From a virus, in the IMG/VR virus record IMGVR_UViG_3300025892_000021, positions 1-61,364 of that record: a stretch of DNA of 61,364 nt; one strand, 5' to 3'. Under the pieces are notes generated by a model, which had not been told where the DNA came from, ran no database searches, and saw only the letters and a list, made by a program, of their open reading frames with translations. Position 1 is the first letter of the stretch; the number at the start of each line of letters is the position of its first letter. Both the position numbers and the translations under genes were made by a program. This document shows positions 7,481 to 15,271 of the stretch, piece after piece.

Positions 7481-7731
7481 ATATATTTGATTATTTCTCC
7501 ATTTAAATTTAATTCTCTTTCAATTTCTTTAGCTACACTTTCACCAACAGATATTTCGTGATCTTTTGAAAGGGAATCTAATAATTGAACTAAATTTTTT
7601 CCTGTTTTTTCTCTACCTTCTTCTCCTGTTAAAAATAAATTGTCAGCAGTTACAAGCATAAGATCATCTAATTTAATGATGATATGATTGATTGCATCTG
7701 TGCTACCTCTTATTCCTAATTTAATTTTCAT
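7471..7731 (-). CDS. Hypothetical protein overlapping the tRNA
   Basis: 86 residues, beginning MKIKLGIRGSTDAINHIIIK. No family recognised. Its last codons and stop (7471-7473) lie inside the 5' part of the tRNA gene, an economical overlap that suggests the tRNA is processed from this mRNA. Confidence 0.65.
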   Translation of the reverse strand: MKIKLGIRGSTDAINHIIIKLDDLMLVTADNLFLTGEEGREKTGKNLVQLLDSLSKDHEISVGESVAKEIERELNLNGEIIKYISE

Positions 7732-7734
7732 ATA

Positions 7735-7905
7735 TTATATGCCGTGTTTACTACCAACCCTAGTTAGTTCTTTCATTAATTTATTATGTTCTTCTATATA
7801 ATCCAACATAGGCATTAGAACCTCTTGTACTAATTTCTTATCTTCTTTATTGTGGCTTGCATTAAGTCTAATAATTTCTTGATGTATTTTATCTTTTAAG
7901 CTCAT
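7735..7905 (-). CDS. Small helical protein, 56 aa
   Basis: Frame from the ATG at 7905 (or 7911): MSLKDKIHQEIIRLNASHNK and so on to GSKHGI, stop at 7735. Overlaps the end of the upstream gene by 17 nt. Charged and helical, no family recognised. Confidence 0.6.
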   Translation of the reverse strand: MSLKDKIHQEIIRLNASHNKEDKKLVQEVLMPMLDYIEEHNKLMKELTRVGSKHGI

Positions 7906-8101
7906 TATCATGCAATTTTCTTTTATTAACTATTTTTTCCATTGGTGGAAACCTTCCATAATTGCCCACCCCATCATAATCAGCATCATCACGTATTAAT
8001 TCTAAAACTTTTTCGTTTTTAATCATGCTATCATTTATAGACTTATCTACTTTTTTGCGATGAATATATTGATGAATAATTTTTTTAATATATTTTATCA
8101 T
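7889..8101 (-). CDS. Basic hypothetical protein, 70 aa
   Basis: Lys/Ile/His-rich N-terminal helix followed by DDADYDGVGNYGRFPPMEKI. No family recognised. The ATG overlaps the TGA of the upstream membrane peptide gene. Confidence 0.65.
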   Translation of the reverse strand: MIKYIKKIIHQYIHRKKVDKSINDSMIKNEKVLELIRDDADYDGVGNYGRFPPMEKIVNKRKLHDNELKR

Positions 8102-8214
8102 TTTTTAAATTTATTATCTATCCAAACTTTATAAGTATAAAGTGCCATTAATATAAATGTCAAGGTAAAACCATCTGACCATGACAAATCCCATAATTCT
8201 TTTACTTCACTCAT
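8098..8214 (-). CDS. 38-aa single-span membrane protein
   Basis: Starts at the ATG 8212-8214 with an unusually strong AAAGGAG Shine-Dalgarno 9-10 nt upstream, and ends in ATGA overlap with the next gene. The sequence MSEVKELWDLSWSDG is followed by one hydrophobic segment (FTLTFILMALYTYKVW) and a short basic tail, so an N-out or N-in single-span peptide is predicted. Function unknown. Confidence 0.7.
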   Translation of the reverse strand: MSEVKELWDLSWSDGFTLTFILMALYTYKVWIDNKFKK

Positions 8215-8248
8215 TTATTGCATCTCCTTTAATTTTATTCATAATGTA

Positions 8249-8277
8249 ACCTTACTAAAAAAAACATAAATTGTCAA
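8249..8277 (-). promoter_or_regulatory. Promoter with 34-nt gap to start
   Basis: TTGACA, 17-nt spacer, TAAGGT. Unlike most promoters here it leaves a leader long enough for the AAAGGAG ribosome site of the 8098-8214 gene. Confidence 0.75.
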
Positions 8278-8295
8278 TAAAATTTTTTTATTTTT

Positions 8296-8544
8296 TTAAA
8301 AACCTTTTTCATATTTATGAAGCAACCAAGATAAAAGACTTTTTAAAGACTCTTTATATCTTTTTGGGTTATTTCTTTCTTTCCAAAAAATTAATTCTTT
8401 TTCGCAAAAAATAAACTCTTGTTTTATTAATTTTAATTCTTCTTTAGTTCCAACAATGTTAAAATCATTTATAAATTTTTTAATATATTCAAGCAACTCC
8501 TCATTATGAGGAGTATCAAATTTATCAGACATCTTCTTCAACAT
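8296..8544 (-). CDS. Hypothetical helical protein
   Basis: 82 residues, Lys/Glu-rich helices (TKEELKLIKQEFIFCEKELI). No family recognised. Overlaps the upstream gene by 20 nt and ends just before the 8249 promoter. Confidence 0.65.
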   Translation of the reverse strand: MLKKMSDKFDTPHNEELLEYIKKFINDFNIVGTKEELKLIKQEFIFCEKELIFWKERNNPKRYKESLKSLLSWLLHKYEKGF

Positions 8545-8782
8545 ATTTATTTAATGCTTCAAGTTCATCATTTGCAGTTGCAAGCTCAGAAATAGCATCT
8601 TTAGCATTATTATAAAAATCATCAGTCGAATGATCTCCTATACCAACCGATTTTTCATCCATAAGATGTAAGGTTAGTAAAGCCTTAGACTTTCTAGCTT
8701 CAATATCTGACTTTAACATATTGTATAATTTAGTGTTCATAATGTTTAATTTATTTGTTTCAATCCTGCTCTCTTTCTGCAC
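8525..8782 (-). CDS. Hypothetical helical protein
   Basis: 85 residues, acidic C-terminal helix; M15 is an alternative start. No family recognised. Overlaps neighbours on both sides. Confidence 0.6.
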   Translation of the reverse strand: MQKESRIETNKLNIMNTKLYNMLKSDIEARKSKALLTLHLMDEKSVGIGDHSTDDFYNNAKDAISELATANDELEALNKYVEEDV

Positions 8783-9039
8783 TCTATATTTGATTTGTAT
8801 AACTCTTGTTGATACTTTAGTTCGCTTTCTGCTCCTTGTAAAGTAAAGATAGCTTTGTCTTCAGTAATTCTTCCATCAAGTACCATACTAACACAATTCA
8901 CTACTTCTCTTGCAGTAACTCGATAAGGAAAATTTCTGCAAATAAACTTATAAAACTTACCACTTATTTTGCCGTGCTTTAGTTTTCTATGCAAGAATTT
9001 TCTGTATTTGCAATTTTTAGTATTATGTAAAGTTTTCAT
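8746..9039 (-). CDS. Basic hypothetical protein, 97 aa
   Basis: Very basic first 35 residues (KNCKYRKFLHRKLKHGKISG) with two Cys, then a helical half. The basic N-terminus could bind nucleic acid; no fold is recognised. Confidence 0.65.
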   Translation of the reverse strand: MKTLHNTKNCKYRKFLHRKLKHGKISGKFYKFICRNFPYRVTAREVVNCVSMVLDGRITEDKAIFTLQGAESELKYQQELYKSNIECRKRAGLKQIN

Positions 9040-9042
9040 TAT

Positions 9043-9342
9043 TTACCAATCAATAGGTTCTTTCATTTTATTTATTTGAAGTTTGGTTTCTTCAGAAAAT
9101 TCTCTATCTGCGTCAACTCTCCACTCTGCATCTTCACCTTCGGGGTAATCAATATAGCAATAATGAGTAACATCTCCTGTTAAGAATCCTGCTTCGCAAC
9201 CAAATACATGGTTATTTGAACTAGGATAGCCTTCATCCCTACCATAATAAAAACCTGTCCATACTCCCGTGCCTTCAAAGAAGTAAAGCAATCTCTTTCC
9301 CTCTTCGGGAGTTTTGTCTTCAACTTTAATCCAATTAATCAT
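9043..9342 (-). CDS. DUF551-like protein
   Basis: Begins MINWIKVEDKTPEEGKRLLYFF, the typical opening of DUF551-like phage and prophage proteins (W-I-x-V-x-D-x-x-P-E-x-G), and later has VTHYCYIDYPEG where the family has a VTHW element. Function unknown. ATGA overlap with the upstream membrane peptide gene. Confidence 0.7.
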   Translation of the reverse strand: MINWIKVEDKTPEEGKRLLYFFEGTGVWTGFYYGRDEGYPSSNNHVFGCEAGFLTGDVTHYCYIDYPEGEDAEWRVDADREFSEETKLQINKMKEPIDW

Positions 9343-9503
9343 TTATTCGTAGTATCCCATACTTTCCCATCTTTGTCAAGATCAGAACTCCAAATCATTA
9401 ACTTTTTATAAACAGGATAAAGGAATGCAAGGTAGTCGCAATACAAAAATACACTAACTAAATGCCCCAATAAATAAAGTAATCTGCTTAAAAGTGATTT
9501 CAA
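9339..9503 (-). CDS. Small membrane protein, 54 aa, TTG start
   Basis: An open frame of 54 codons with hydrophobic LKSLLSRLLYLLGHLVSVFL then YCDYLAFLYPVYKKL and a polar tail. The only plausible start is TTG at 9503, directly after the upstream stop, and the stop overlaps the next ATG as ATGA. The overlap and membrane composition support it as real. Confidence 0.55.
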   Translation of the reverse strand: MKSLLSRLLYLLGHLVSVFLYCDYLAFLYPVYKKLMIWSSDLDKDGKVWDTTNK

Positions 9504-9505
9504 AT

Positions 9506-9697
9506 TTATCTTTTAATTTTATGAATTATTGAAAGTATACCCGCCTCATTTTTTGTATGAAGTTGTTCTCCATTTACAAAAGTAACCTTCCACCATTTTT
9601 CTTTCTTCTTAACAGGATCAACACGTTCTTTAATATAAACTACATTTTTAGGATTAATATAGTATTTTTCATTATTTGAATCTTCTATTTGTATCAT
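9506..9697 (-). CDS. Small beta-rich hypothetical protein
   Basis: 63 residues. INPKNVVYIKERV followed by KWWKVTFVNGEQLHTKNEAG resembles the short beta sheet of FlbD-like proteins, but is too short for a firm assignment. Overlaps the upstream gene by one base. Confidence 0.6.
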   Translation of the reverse strand: MIQIEDSNNEKYYINPKNVVYIKERVDPVKKKEKWWKVTFVNGEQLHTKNEAGILSIIHKIKR

Positions 9698-9987
9698 TAG
9701 TCAAACATATCTCCTTCGTCTATTTTATACAAATCATTTTGCCAATCTTCCACCTTTTTGTCAACCATTTTTTGCTCTGTTTGTTTTAAATGACCTTGTC
9801 TATTATCATTTATTTCTTCTTGGGTAAACCACTTATATTCTGAATTAATTAATTCATCTACATTGCTTGGATGATACCCCATGCTTACCATTAGACCCTT
9901 GAACATATCTGCCAAACTTTCTACATCTACATCCTCATCAGTTTCGACGCTAAAAGTCTTACCATAATTAGTTATTGTTATTTTCAT
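9697..9987 (-). CDS. Hypothetical protein, KGL-family paralog A
   Basis: 96 residues. MKITITNYGKTFSVETDEDV then LADMFKGLMVSMGYHPSNVD. The F/L-KGL-hydrophobic-xxxGY/H segment also occurs in the next gene (9988) and at 11267-11509, so these form a small paralogous set. The C-terminal half is polar. Function unknown. Confidence 0.7.
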   Translation of the reverse strand: MKITITNYGKTFSVETDEDVDVESLADMFKGLMVSMGYHPSNVDELINSEYKWFTQEEINDNRQGHLKQTEQKMVDKKVEDWQNDLYKIDEGDMFD

Positions 9988-10176
9988 TTACTTAGAGTTG
10001 TGAATTAAGCGAGTTTCCAATGCTCCTTTAAGGCAACCATCTATTTTTTCTTCAGAGTGTCCTATGCCCATAAGTAGACCTTTAAAATACAAAATCATGT
10101 GATATAGGTCTTTGCTATTTGGATTATTACTTTCAACACTATGAGTTTCATCATCTATTTCAATTAATATTTTCAT
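9988..10176 (-). CDS. Hypothetical protein, KGL-family paralog B
   Basis: Start taken at the ATG 10174-10176, which makes an ATGA overlap with the upstream 47-aa gene; 10188 is the longer alternative. MKILIEIDDETHSVES then LYFKGLLMGIGHSEEKID parallels the neighbouring paralog. Function unknown. Confidence 0.7.
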   Translation of the reverse strand: MKILIEIDDETHSVESNNPNSKDLYHMILYFKGLLMGIGHSEEKIDGCLKGALETRLIHNSK

Positions 10177-10316
10177 TTTTTTTTCCAATTTATTTGTTCG
10201 TAATTTTTTTTAAAATTTTCTGATATATTTCTAGGAGAATCTCCTTTACCATTCTGATTTTTTGGTTTAGATTTTACTTGTTTAACTTTCTTCTTTGATT
10301 TCTCCTTCATTTCCAT
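10173..10316 (-). CDS. 47-aa very basic protein
   Basis: MEMKEKSKKKVKQVKSKPKN and so on to NWKKK; about a third of residues are Lys. Overlaps the end of the upstream gene by 35 nt (30 nt if it starts at 10310) and the next gene by ATGA. Possibly a nucleic-acid-binding peptide, but that is only a guess from charge. Confidence 0.55.
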   Translation of the reverse strand: MEMKEKSKKKVKQVKSKPKNQNGKGDSPRNISENFKKNYEQINWKKK

Positions 10317-10581
10317 ATAGTTCATCTAGGGTTATTGCTTCAGATTTTTCATTCTCATTATAAAGCGGAGCAAATTTTATTTCTTCATAGTTTAAAACAT
10401 TATAATAAGATTTGTTTGCATCGTCAAGCATTAATCTTAATGTTTGCAATATATCTTCGGGGCTTTCACCTATGATTTCAGAGTTTTCAGAGTGTGCTGA
10501 AATTTTCCCATCATCATTATATATTACTTCATATAGCCCATAAGAATCATCTTTGTTTTTAATTATTCTATAATTCCACAT
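10282..10581 (-). CDS. Conserved hypothetical protein (MWNYRII family)
   Basis: 99 residues starting MWNYRIIKNKDDSYGLYEV, with YNDDGKISA and an EDILQTLRLMLDDA helix. Small bacterial and phage proteins beginning W-N-Y-R with an E-V-x-Y-x-x-x-G strand are widespread and uncharacterised. Start overlaps the upstream stop. Confidence 0.7.
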   Translation of the reverse strand: MWNYRIIKNKDDSYGLYEVIYNDDGKISAHSENSEIIGESPEDILQTLRLMLDDANKSYYNVLNYEEIKFAPLYNENEKSEAITLDELYGNEGEIKEES

Positions 10582-10814
10582 TACTTAATGTTACCCCCAT
10601 GTTTTTCATCTAAATAACTCATTAACTCCATAAAGATATTTAATGTGGGATTATTTTTTTCAACATATTCAAAAGCCTCTTCTTCAGAAAGATTTCTATT
10701 TAGTAAAGTTTGAGGCGCGGATACTCTCACTCCATCTTTAGTGAAAACCATTATAGCCTCTTCTTTATTTAAAAGTATTTTTGTTCCTTTTTTGTTTTGT
10801 CCTAATATTTTCAT
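10581..10814 (-). CDS. Small hypothetical protein
   Basis: 77 residues, beta-rich start (GTKILLNKEEAIMVFTKDG) and a helical C-terminus with ELMSYLDEKHGG. No family recognised. Confidence 0.65.
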   Translation of the reverse strand: MKILGQNKKGTKILLNKEEAIMVFTKDGVRVSAPQTLLNRNLSEEEAFEYVEKNNPTLNIFMELMSYLDEKHGGNIK

Positions 10815-10817
10815 AAT

Positions 10818-11264
10818 TTAATATATATAAAATGCTCCATCTCTTAAAAATTCAATAAACTCTTTGAGATAACTTTTGTTAGATTCTCCCGAAAATCTAG
10901 TAACTAGAGCGGATTGCTCTTGATTCCAAATCTTTGCTCTCTCTTTAAGAAATTTATCATCAATGGGTATTGTCTCCCTTTCTTCTACTCTCTCATCGGG
11001 TATATCGTCTAGGGAAGACTCTAAGGCATCGCTAAAGGCTTTTGCATCTTCAGCAATAACTTTTTGACCATTATTTCCAAAATATCTTCCCCCATGATTT
11101 TTTTGAAATTCTTCATAGTCTTTATAGTTTTCAAATCTACCTTTATCTATTTGAGTTCCTTGTGGTTTCCAATCGTAAGCTAAAGCTAAATTAATAACTT
11201 CTGCCCAACCCCACATATTCCATCTAAAATATTTATTATTTTCGTTTGTTAAATCGTATCCCAT
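10818..11264 (-). CDS. Hypothetical protein (MGYDLTNENNKYFRWN type)
   Basis: The start at 11264 gives MGYDLTNENNKYFRWNMWGW, a pattern seen in uncharacterised bacterial and phage proteins, followed by LALAYDWKPQGTQ and a helical C-terminus ending in EFLRDGAFYIY. 148 residues. A longer start at 11294 would overlap the upstream gene by 28 nt. No catalytic residues identified. Confidence 0.7.
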   Translation of the reverse strand: MGYDLTNENNKYFRWNMWGWAEVINLALAYDWKPQGTQIDKGRFENYKDYEEFQKNHGGRYFGNNGQKVIAEDAKAFSDALESSLDDIPDERVEERETIPIDDKFLKERAKIWNQEQSALVTRFSGESNKSYLKEFIEFLRDGAFYIY

Positions 11265-11266
11265 GA

Positions 11267-11509
11267 TTATTTTTTTTTTATATTTTTTGACCAAATTCCC
11301 AAATAAGGATCGAAAGAGTGATTATCAAACCAATCATCATCTATTCCTAAAAATTCTTGTAACTCAACAAAAGAAGTGCAATCGTTAGGATTGAAATCTG
11401 AGCTAGTCATACTATTAACATCATAACCAACTTGAGCAACCAATCCCTTTAAGTGGTGCATAAAATCGTTCATTCCGAAATTTTCTTTTCTGTAATCATG
11501 TATATTCAT
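11267..11509 (-). CDS. Hypothetical protein, KGL-family paralog C
   Basis: Start taken at 11509 (MNIHDYRKENFGMNDFMHHL), downstream of the upstream stop at 11538; 11551 is possible. KGLVAQVGYDVNSM matches the segment in the genes at 9697 and 9988. Acidic and aromatic C-terminus. Function unknown. Confidence 0.65.
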   Translation of the reverse strand: MNIHDYRKENFGMNDFMHHLKGLVAQVGYDVNSMTSSDFNPNDCTSFVELQEFLGIDDDWFDNHSFDPYLGIWSKNIKKK

Positions 11510-11537
11510 ATTTATATATATTTTTATCAACCGCTTT

Positions 11538-11816
11538 CTAGTTCCAATCAAAATCTACTGACGTAGCAAAAGCCAATCTATCTTTCCAAGGATTACCATA
11601 TTTATCAACTTGATTAGGGTCGGTGATTTTTACTATGATATTTGCACCCCAAGGATTTAATTCTTCTCCATCGGTAGAGTAATCACAATCAATATTCAAT
11701 GTAGGACTATCTTCTACATGAATATCTTCTTTGTAATCAAGAAACCAAACAGGTACAGACAACCCCTCTTCGACTAAATCTTCTCTAATTGTTAAATGAC
11801 TATCTTTTACGCTCAT
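11538..11816 (-). CDS. Hypothetical beta-rich protein
   Basis: 92 residues, acidic, with short alternating strands (NPWGANIIVKITDPNQVD). No family recognised. Separated by 1 nt from the upstream gene. Confidence 0.65.
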   Translation of the reverse strand: MSVKDSHLTIREDLVEEGLSVPVWFLDYKEDIHVEDSPTLNIDCDYSTDGEELNPWGANIIVKITDPNQVDKYGNPWKDRLAFATSVDFDWN

Positions 11817-11817
11817 A

Positions 11818-12003
11818 TTATTTTTTATTTGTATTGTTTAAACTTAAACCTAGTTCTTCTCTGATATATCTTTTCTTTTCGCCATTCAAGAGTAATTGTT
11901 TATTTAATTTAAATGCTTCTGTCTTCGTCATTAAAATTGGTCTTTGTGGTAAAATTGGGTTTGCTTTATCCCAATCAACTGCAATGTAAGATATAAAGCT
12001 CAT
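11818..12003 (-). CDS. Small hypothetical protein
   Basis: 61 residues. MSFISYIAVDWDKANPILPQ then TKTEAFKLNKQLL and a basic tail. No family recognised. Confidence 0.6.
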   Translation of the reverse strand: MSFISYIAVDWDKANPILPQRPILMTKTEAFKLNKQLLLNGEKKRYIREELGLSLNNTNKK

Positions 12004-12020
12004 CTTGGCAATAGTATTGC

Positions 12021-12230
12021 TTATTTAGCAATATACATGGCATCAATTTCTTCAAGCTCATCTCCGTAAGGATAAACTCTGACTCTTAATTCGTCAGCAT
12101 CGTTTACGATCTGAAGAGAGTAGTCTCCGACTTTAAGCCAAGCAAAGTGGTTAGTCATTTCAAAATCTTCTCCTTGATCGTTGCTAGGTACAATATTGTA
12201 CATTTTACTATCTTGTGCATTCACATTCAT
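12021..12230 (-). CDS. Small acidic beta-rich protein
   Basis: 69 residues with the strand pattern HFAWLKVGDYSLQIVNDADELRVRVYPYG broken only by short turns. Starts at 12230, overlapping the upstream gene by 23 nt; M10 is an alternative. No family recognised. Confidence 0.65.
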   Translation of the reverse strand: MNVNAQDSKMYNIVPSNDQGEDFEMTNHFAWLKVGDYSLQIVNDADELRVRVYPYGDELEEIDAMYIAK

Positions 12231-12786
12231 ATCTATTCTCCATTAATTGTTTAATTTTATCTTTAACTTGATACCAAAGTTCTTTAGAATCATCTTTTAA
12301 CTTTTGTATTCCATAATCATACCAAACTTCGCAAATTCTGTCAATGTTTTTATCATCGGGTTTTACAATAAAATGATTCCAATTTTTTTCTCCATCAATT
12401 ATTTCTTGCTCAATCCATTCAGCAGGAAAACCATCGGGGAAATACATTAATTTATTATTATGTGCGAATTCCCTAGCAAGAGAAACGAAACTTCCCTCTG
12501 TTTTATGGCATTCGTAATAGTTTGAATCTTTGCCCCAAGATTCATAAGTGCTAATATAAAATTCAAAAGTATCTTTAATTGCAACGCTTTCTTGTCTCCA
12601 CTTTGGTTGCTCTTCATCTCCATGCTCTACAAGTTCAACACTATGTTCTTTGCCGTACCATTTCATATGAGACATAACCTTTTTGCTAGAATAAGCTAAA
12701 CTTTTAAACTCCTCTAAGAGTTGTTTGTTAGACTTGGTAGTCTGTGTCGTTCTTTTGAAACTTGTTGTGTGTCCTTCTCCACTCAT
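12208..12786 (-). CDS. Hypothetical protein, 192 aa
   Basis: Polar Thr/Ser-rich start, then a Trp- and Glu-rich body (MKWYGKEHSVELVEHG; EIIDGEKNWNHFIVK) and a helical C-terminus. No family recognised. First gene behind the promoter at 12796, whose -10 box is 9 nt from the ATG. Confidence 0.7.
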   Translation of the reverse strand: MSGEGHTTSFKRTTQTTKSNKQLLEEFKSLAYSSKKVMSHMKWYGKEHSVELVEHGDEEQPKWRQESVAIKDTFEFYISTYESWGKDSNYYECHKTEGSFVSLAREFAHNNKLMYFPDGFPAEWIEQEIIDGEKNWNHFIVKPDDKNIDRICEVWYDYGIQKLKDDSKELWYQVKDKIKQLMENRYECECTR

Positions 12787-12795
12787 AATATAAAT

Positions 12796-12824
12796 ACTTT
12801 ACTAAAATATAAATTATTTGTCAA
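12796..12824 (-). promoter_or_regulatory. Promoter, leaderless type
   Basis: TTGACA, 17-nt spacer, TAAAGT, 9 nt to the ATG at 12786. Confidence 0.75.
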
Positions 12825-13212
12825 GCTCAAATTCTACCTCAAAATTGCCGTAACTCTTATTATAACTAAATAAATATTGCTCTCTATCTGTATCTATTTG
12901 ATGATACTTATTTTCTTGAGTTGGTGGATTAACTGCATAGCAAGCTACATCCCAAGACCATGTGCTAGGGTCAGTATATTCATACTCTCCCGAACCATCT
13001 TGCTTGACTACGCACCACTCGTCTCCACAATGAATATTGTAATCTACATAATTACCATCTCCCAAGTCATAGCTATGCCAATAATCAAAGTTATCTCCTT
13101 CAGTTTTAACTTCGGGATTTGATATAACTTTTTTGATATGAGCTAATGCTAGATCAATTATTGCTAACTGAACTTTTTCGGGTGCTTTCCAAGTTTCTAT
13201 TGTGCTAATCAT
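12814..13212 (-). CDS. Hypothetical protein, 132 aa
   Basis: Helical first quarter, then an acidic aromatic region (YWHSYDLGDGNYVDYN; GSGEYEYTDPSTWSWD) suggesting a compact beta fold. No catalytic motif recognised. Its 3' end overlaps the promoter of the next gene. Confidence 0.7.
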   Translation of the reverse strand: MISTIETWKAPEKVQLAIIDLALAHIKKVISNPEVKTEGDNFDYWHSYDLGDGNYVDYNIHCGDEWCVVKQDGSGEYEYTDPSTWSWDVACYAVNPPTQENKYHQIDTDREQYLFSYNKSYGNFEVEFELDK

Positions 13213-13447
13213 TGTTTACCTTTCCTTCTTTATTTGAAATTGTTCCATTTGCTAAAAGTGTCTCAAAAGTATTCCATAGTTTTTCATATCTAACTTTATT
13301 TAAAGCTATAATGCCGATAAGGATATTGAGTATCTCGTCTTCTGTTGGTGAAACAGGAGAATCTCCTATTCTATACAATAGAGTCTCTAACTCTTCATTG
13401 TTAGTAAACACATCACTTATAGCTTCTTCTAAATCAAATCTATCCAT
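13205..13447 (-). CDS. Small helical hypothetical protein
   Basis: 80 residues, acidic, helical, no family recognised. First gene behind the 13457 promoter; -10 box 9 nt from the ATG. Confidence 0.65.
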   Translation of the reverse strand: MDRFDLEEAISDVFTNNEELETLLYRIGDSPVSPTEDEILNILIGIIALNKVRYEKLWNTFETLLANGTISNKEGKVNND

Positions 13448-13456
13448 AATAAAGAC

Positions 13457-13485
13457 ACTCTAACACAAAAATAAAAATGTGTCAA
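13457..13485 (-). promoter_or_regulatory. Promoter, leaderless type
   Basis: TTGACA, 17-nt spacer, TAGAGT, 9 nt to the ATG at 13447. Confidence 0.7.
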
Positions 13486-14564
13486 GGTTTTTTAATTGTT
13501 TTTCCTATTAAATTTTCTCTTAGTAATCTTATGGCTTTATCTTTACCTTTAACTTCACATTCCCATTTAGCCTCTTGATCGGGATTGATGGCAATAATTG
13601 GAGGTGAATATCTATACGAAAAGTATTCAGCATGAGCGCGAGGTTTATCGGGGCAACCTTCAGACCAATGAAAGACAGGGGCAATAAAATCACCTTCTTC
13701 TAAAATTCTACCTTCACTATTTTGATTTACCCAAGTATAAGCACATCTCTCTGCTTGCCATTGTATGTCTAAAACTTCAGAAGGATTGCAAATATCATGA
13801 AGATTGTCATAACAAACAGGTAAGTTGAATTTAAATTGTTGAAAAATGTAATCGCTAAACTTAATTATATTGTCAACATTCCATGATCCACGATCTTCAT
13901 TTTCTATTGTTAATCTATTATAAACCCCACTATCACATTTCATTAAGTTGTCATAAAAACACTCTGCGACTTCAGAAATCTGATAATTTAAAAAAGATTC
14001 GGGGTCAACACCCTCCTTAACATCCTCATGTTCTGCTCTAGGCAAAGGAGCATTAATGTGAATATTCATTGGTGCAGTATGATCTTGAGGAAGACCTAAC
14101 ATATCAAGAACACTAGCTTGAAAATTTAATTCTTTTATAGTTCTATCTATTGCATCTAAGTTTTTAGACGCAAGAACATTAAATTGATCGGGATGAGAGC
14201 CAATGGATATACCGAAATCTTTTGCTATCTTACCTGCGAATTTTAATTCTTCTTGTATTTCTAATTTATTTGGCAAATCCTCAAGAGAAACGTTCGTAGC
14301 ATCATCAGTAATAAGAGGAAACAGAGCGGAGCTAAGACGATAATGTAAGATGTTATTTTGAGCGCAATGACGAATAATGTAACGAGTAGTGAGAGCATTA
14401 TGCAAAATCTTTTCTGATAATTGTTCGATAGCTTCATCTTTACTATCTTTTACACAAATATCATTGAATCTTCTGCGAGTCATTGTTCTAAAAGAATATT
14501 TAGCTTTATCTTTTTCTTTTAGCTCTTCGCTAATGCAGGTAAGTCCTAAAATAGTATTTTTCAT
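13482..14564 (-). CDS. uvdE: UV damage endonuclease UvdE
   Basis: 360 residues, the usual length for the UVDE TIM-barrel nuclease. Diagnostic segments in order: HYRLSSALFPL, ISIGSHPDQFNVL, PMNIHINAP (family H-x-G-G replaced), RLTIENEDRG, VCYDNLHDIC and PVFHWSEGCPD. These supply the His, Glu and Asp residues that hold the metal cluster. UvdE nicks 5' of UV photoproducts and some abasic sites, starting an excision path independent of photolyase or UvrABC. It has its own promoter at 14573-14601 and no operon partner downstream that is clearly repair-related. Confidence 0.93.
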   Translation of the reverse strand: MKNTILGLTCISEELKEKDKAKYSFRTMTRRRFNDICVKDSKDEAIEQLSEKILHNALTTRYIIRHCAQNNILHYRLSSALFPLITDDATNVSLEDLPNKLEIQEELKFAGKIAKDFGISIGSHPDQFNVLASKNLDAIDRTIKELNFQASVLDMLGLPQDHTAPMNIHINAPLPRAEHEDVKEGVDPESFLNYQISEVAECFYDNLMKCDSGVYNRLTIENEDRGSWNVDNIIKFSDYIFQQFKFNLPVCYDNLHDICNPSEVLDIQWQAERCAYTWVNQNSEGRILEEGDFIAPVFHWSEGCPDKPRAHAEYFSYRYSPPIIAINPDQEAKWECEVKGKDKAIRLLRENLIGKTIKKP

Positions 14565-14572
14565 ATCCCCCT

Positions 14573-14601
14573 ACCTTCTCATAAGGAGCAAATAAAGTCA
14601 A
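14573..14601 (-). promoter_or_regulatory. Promoter for uvdE
   Basis: TTGACT, 17-nt spacer, GAAGGT, 8 nt to the ATG at 14564. The 8 nt read AGGGGGAT, which looks like a Shine-Dalgarno but would mostly be lost if transcription starts 7 nt after the -10 box. Confidence 0.65.
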
Positions 14602-14630
14602 GACAAAAGTTTTATTTTCTTTTTGGCTTA

Positions 14631-14822
14631 TTACCAATTTTTAACTATATTTGCCATTATAAAGAAACAAGTTGTTATATTTACAACGACTATAATCGTT
14701 CTTAGGATTAAGCTAACTCTAGCTTCACTCAAGGAAAGAATGGGAATATCGGGTTGATCTTCATCCGTCTTTCCAACTCTATGATCTAGGGTTCTAGCCC
14801 AAATTAACCAAAGTTTTTTCAT
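14631..14822 (-). CDS. Single-span membrane protein
   Basis: 63 residues with one hydrophobic segment near the C-terminus (VSLILRTIIVVVNITTCFFI). The polar N-terminal part is probably cytoplasmic. No family recognised. Overlaps the upstream gene by 4 nt. Confidence 0.65.
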   Translation of the reverse strand: MKKLWLIWARTLDHRVGKTDEDQPDIPILSLSEARVSLILRTIIVVVNITTCFFIMANIVKNW

Positions 14823-15271
14823 CGTCTTGAATCTACTATTTGTTTATAATATTTTTTGTCCCAAAAGTTGTAATAATTTGTTTTATGCAACTTGTCTGAA
14901 TATTTATTTAATTCACTTAATTTTTGTATCAATAATATAGCATACTCTTTATTATTTGTCTCCACTCCGTTTATTTTATTTATTTGATTGGGGTGATCCC
15001 ATATAAGCCATAAGTCTTTGTCTTTTGAATATTGTTCGTGTGTGTCGCAAAACCATTGAAGCCATTCAGTATCGTATTTGTCTTTATTTCCATATATGAG
15101 ATATAGCATTGGATGTTTTTTATTATCCATGCACTTAATAGCATCAACCCAAAAATCTTTAGATTCTATTATTTCTATTTTATCTAAAAAACTTTTAGCG
15201 AATGGACAAATTGCATGACCGCCAAGCTCATCTCTTTTTAAAGATATATAATCTATATAACCTTTAATCAC
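14819..15271 (-). CDS. Hypothetical protein with CPFAK motif
   Basis: 150 residues starting MIKGYIDYISLKRDELGGHA followed by ICPFAKSFLDK. The CPFA element near the start is reminiscent of DUF1415-like proteins, but the rest (LQWFCDTHEQYSKDKDLWLI) does not settle it. Sits in the metabolic cargo block, overlapping both neighbours. Confidence 0.65.
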   Translation of the reverse strand: MIKGYIDYISLKRDELGGHAICPFAKSFLDKIEIIESKDFWVDAIKCMDNKKHPMLYLIYGNKDKYDTEWLQWFCDTHEQYSKDKDLWLIWDHPNQINKINGVETNNKEYAILLIQKLSELNKYSDKLHKTNYYNFWDKKYYKQIVDSRR

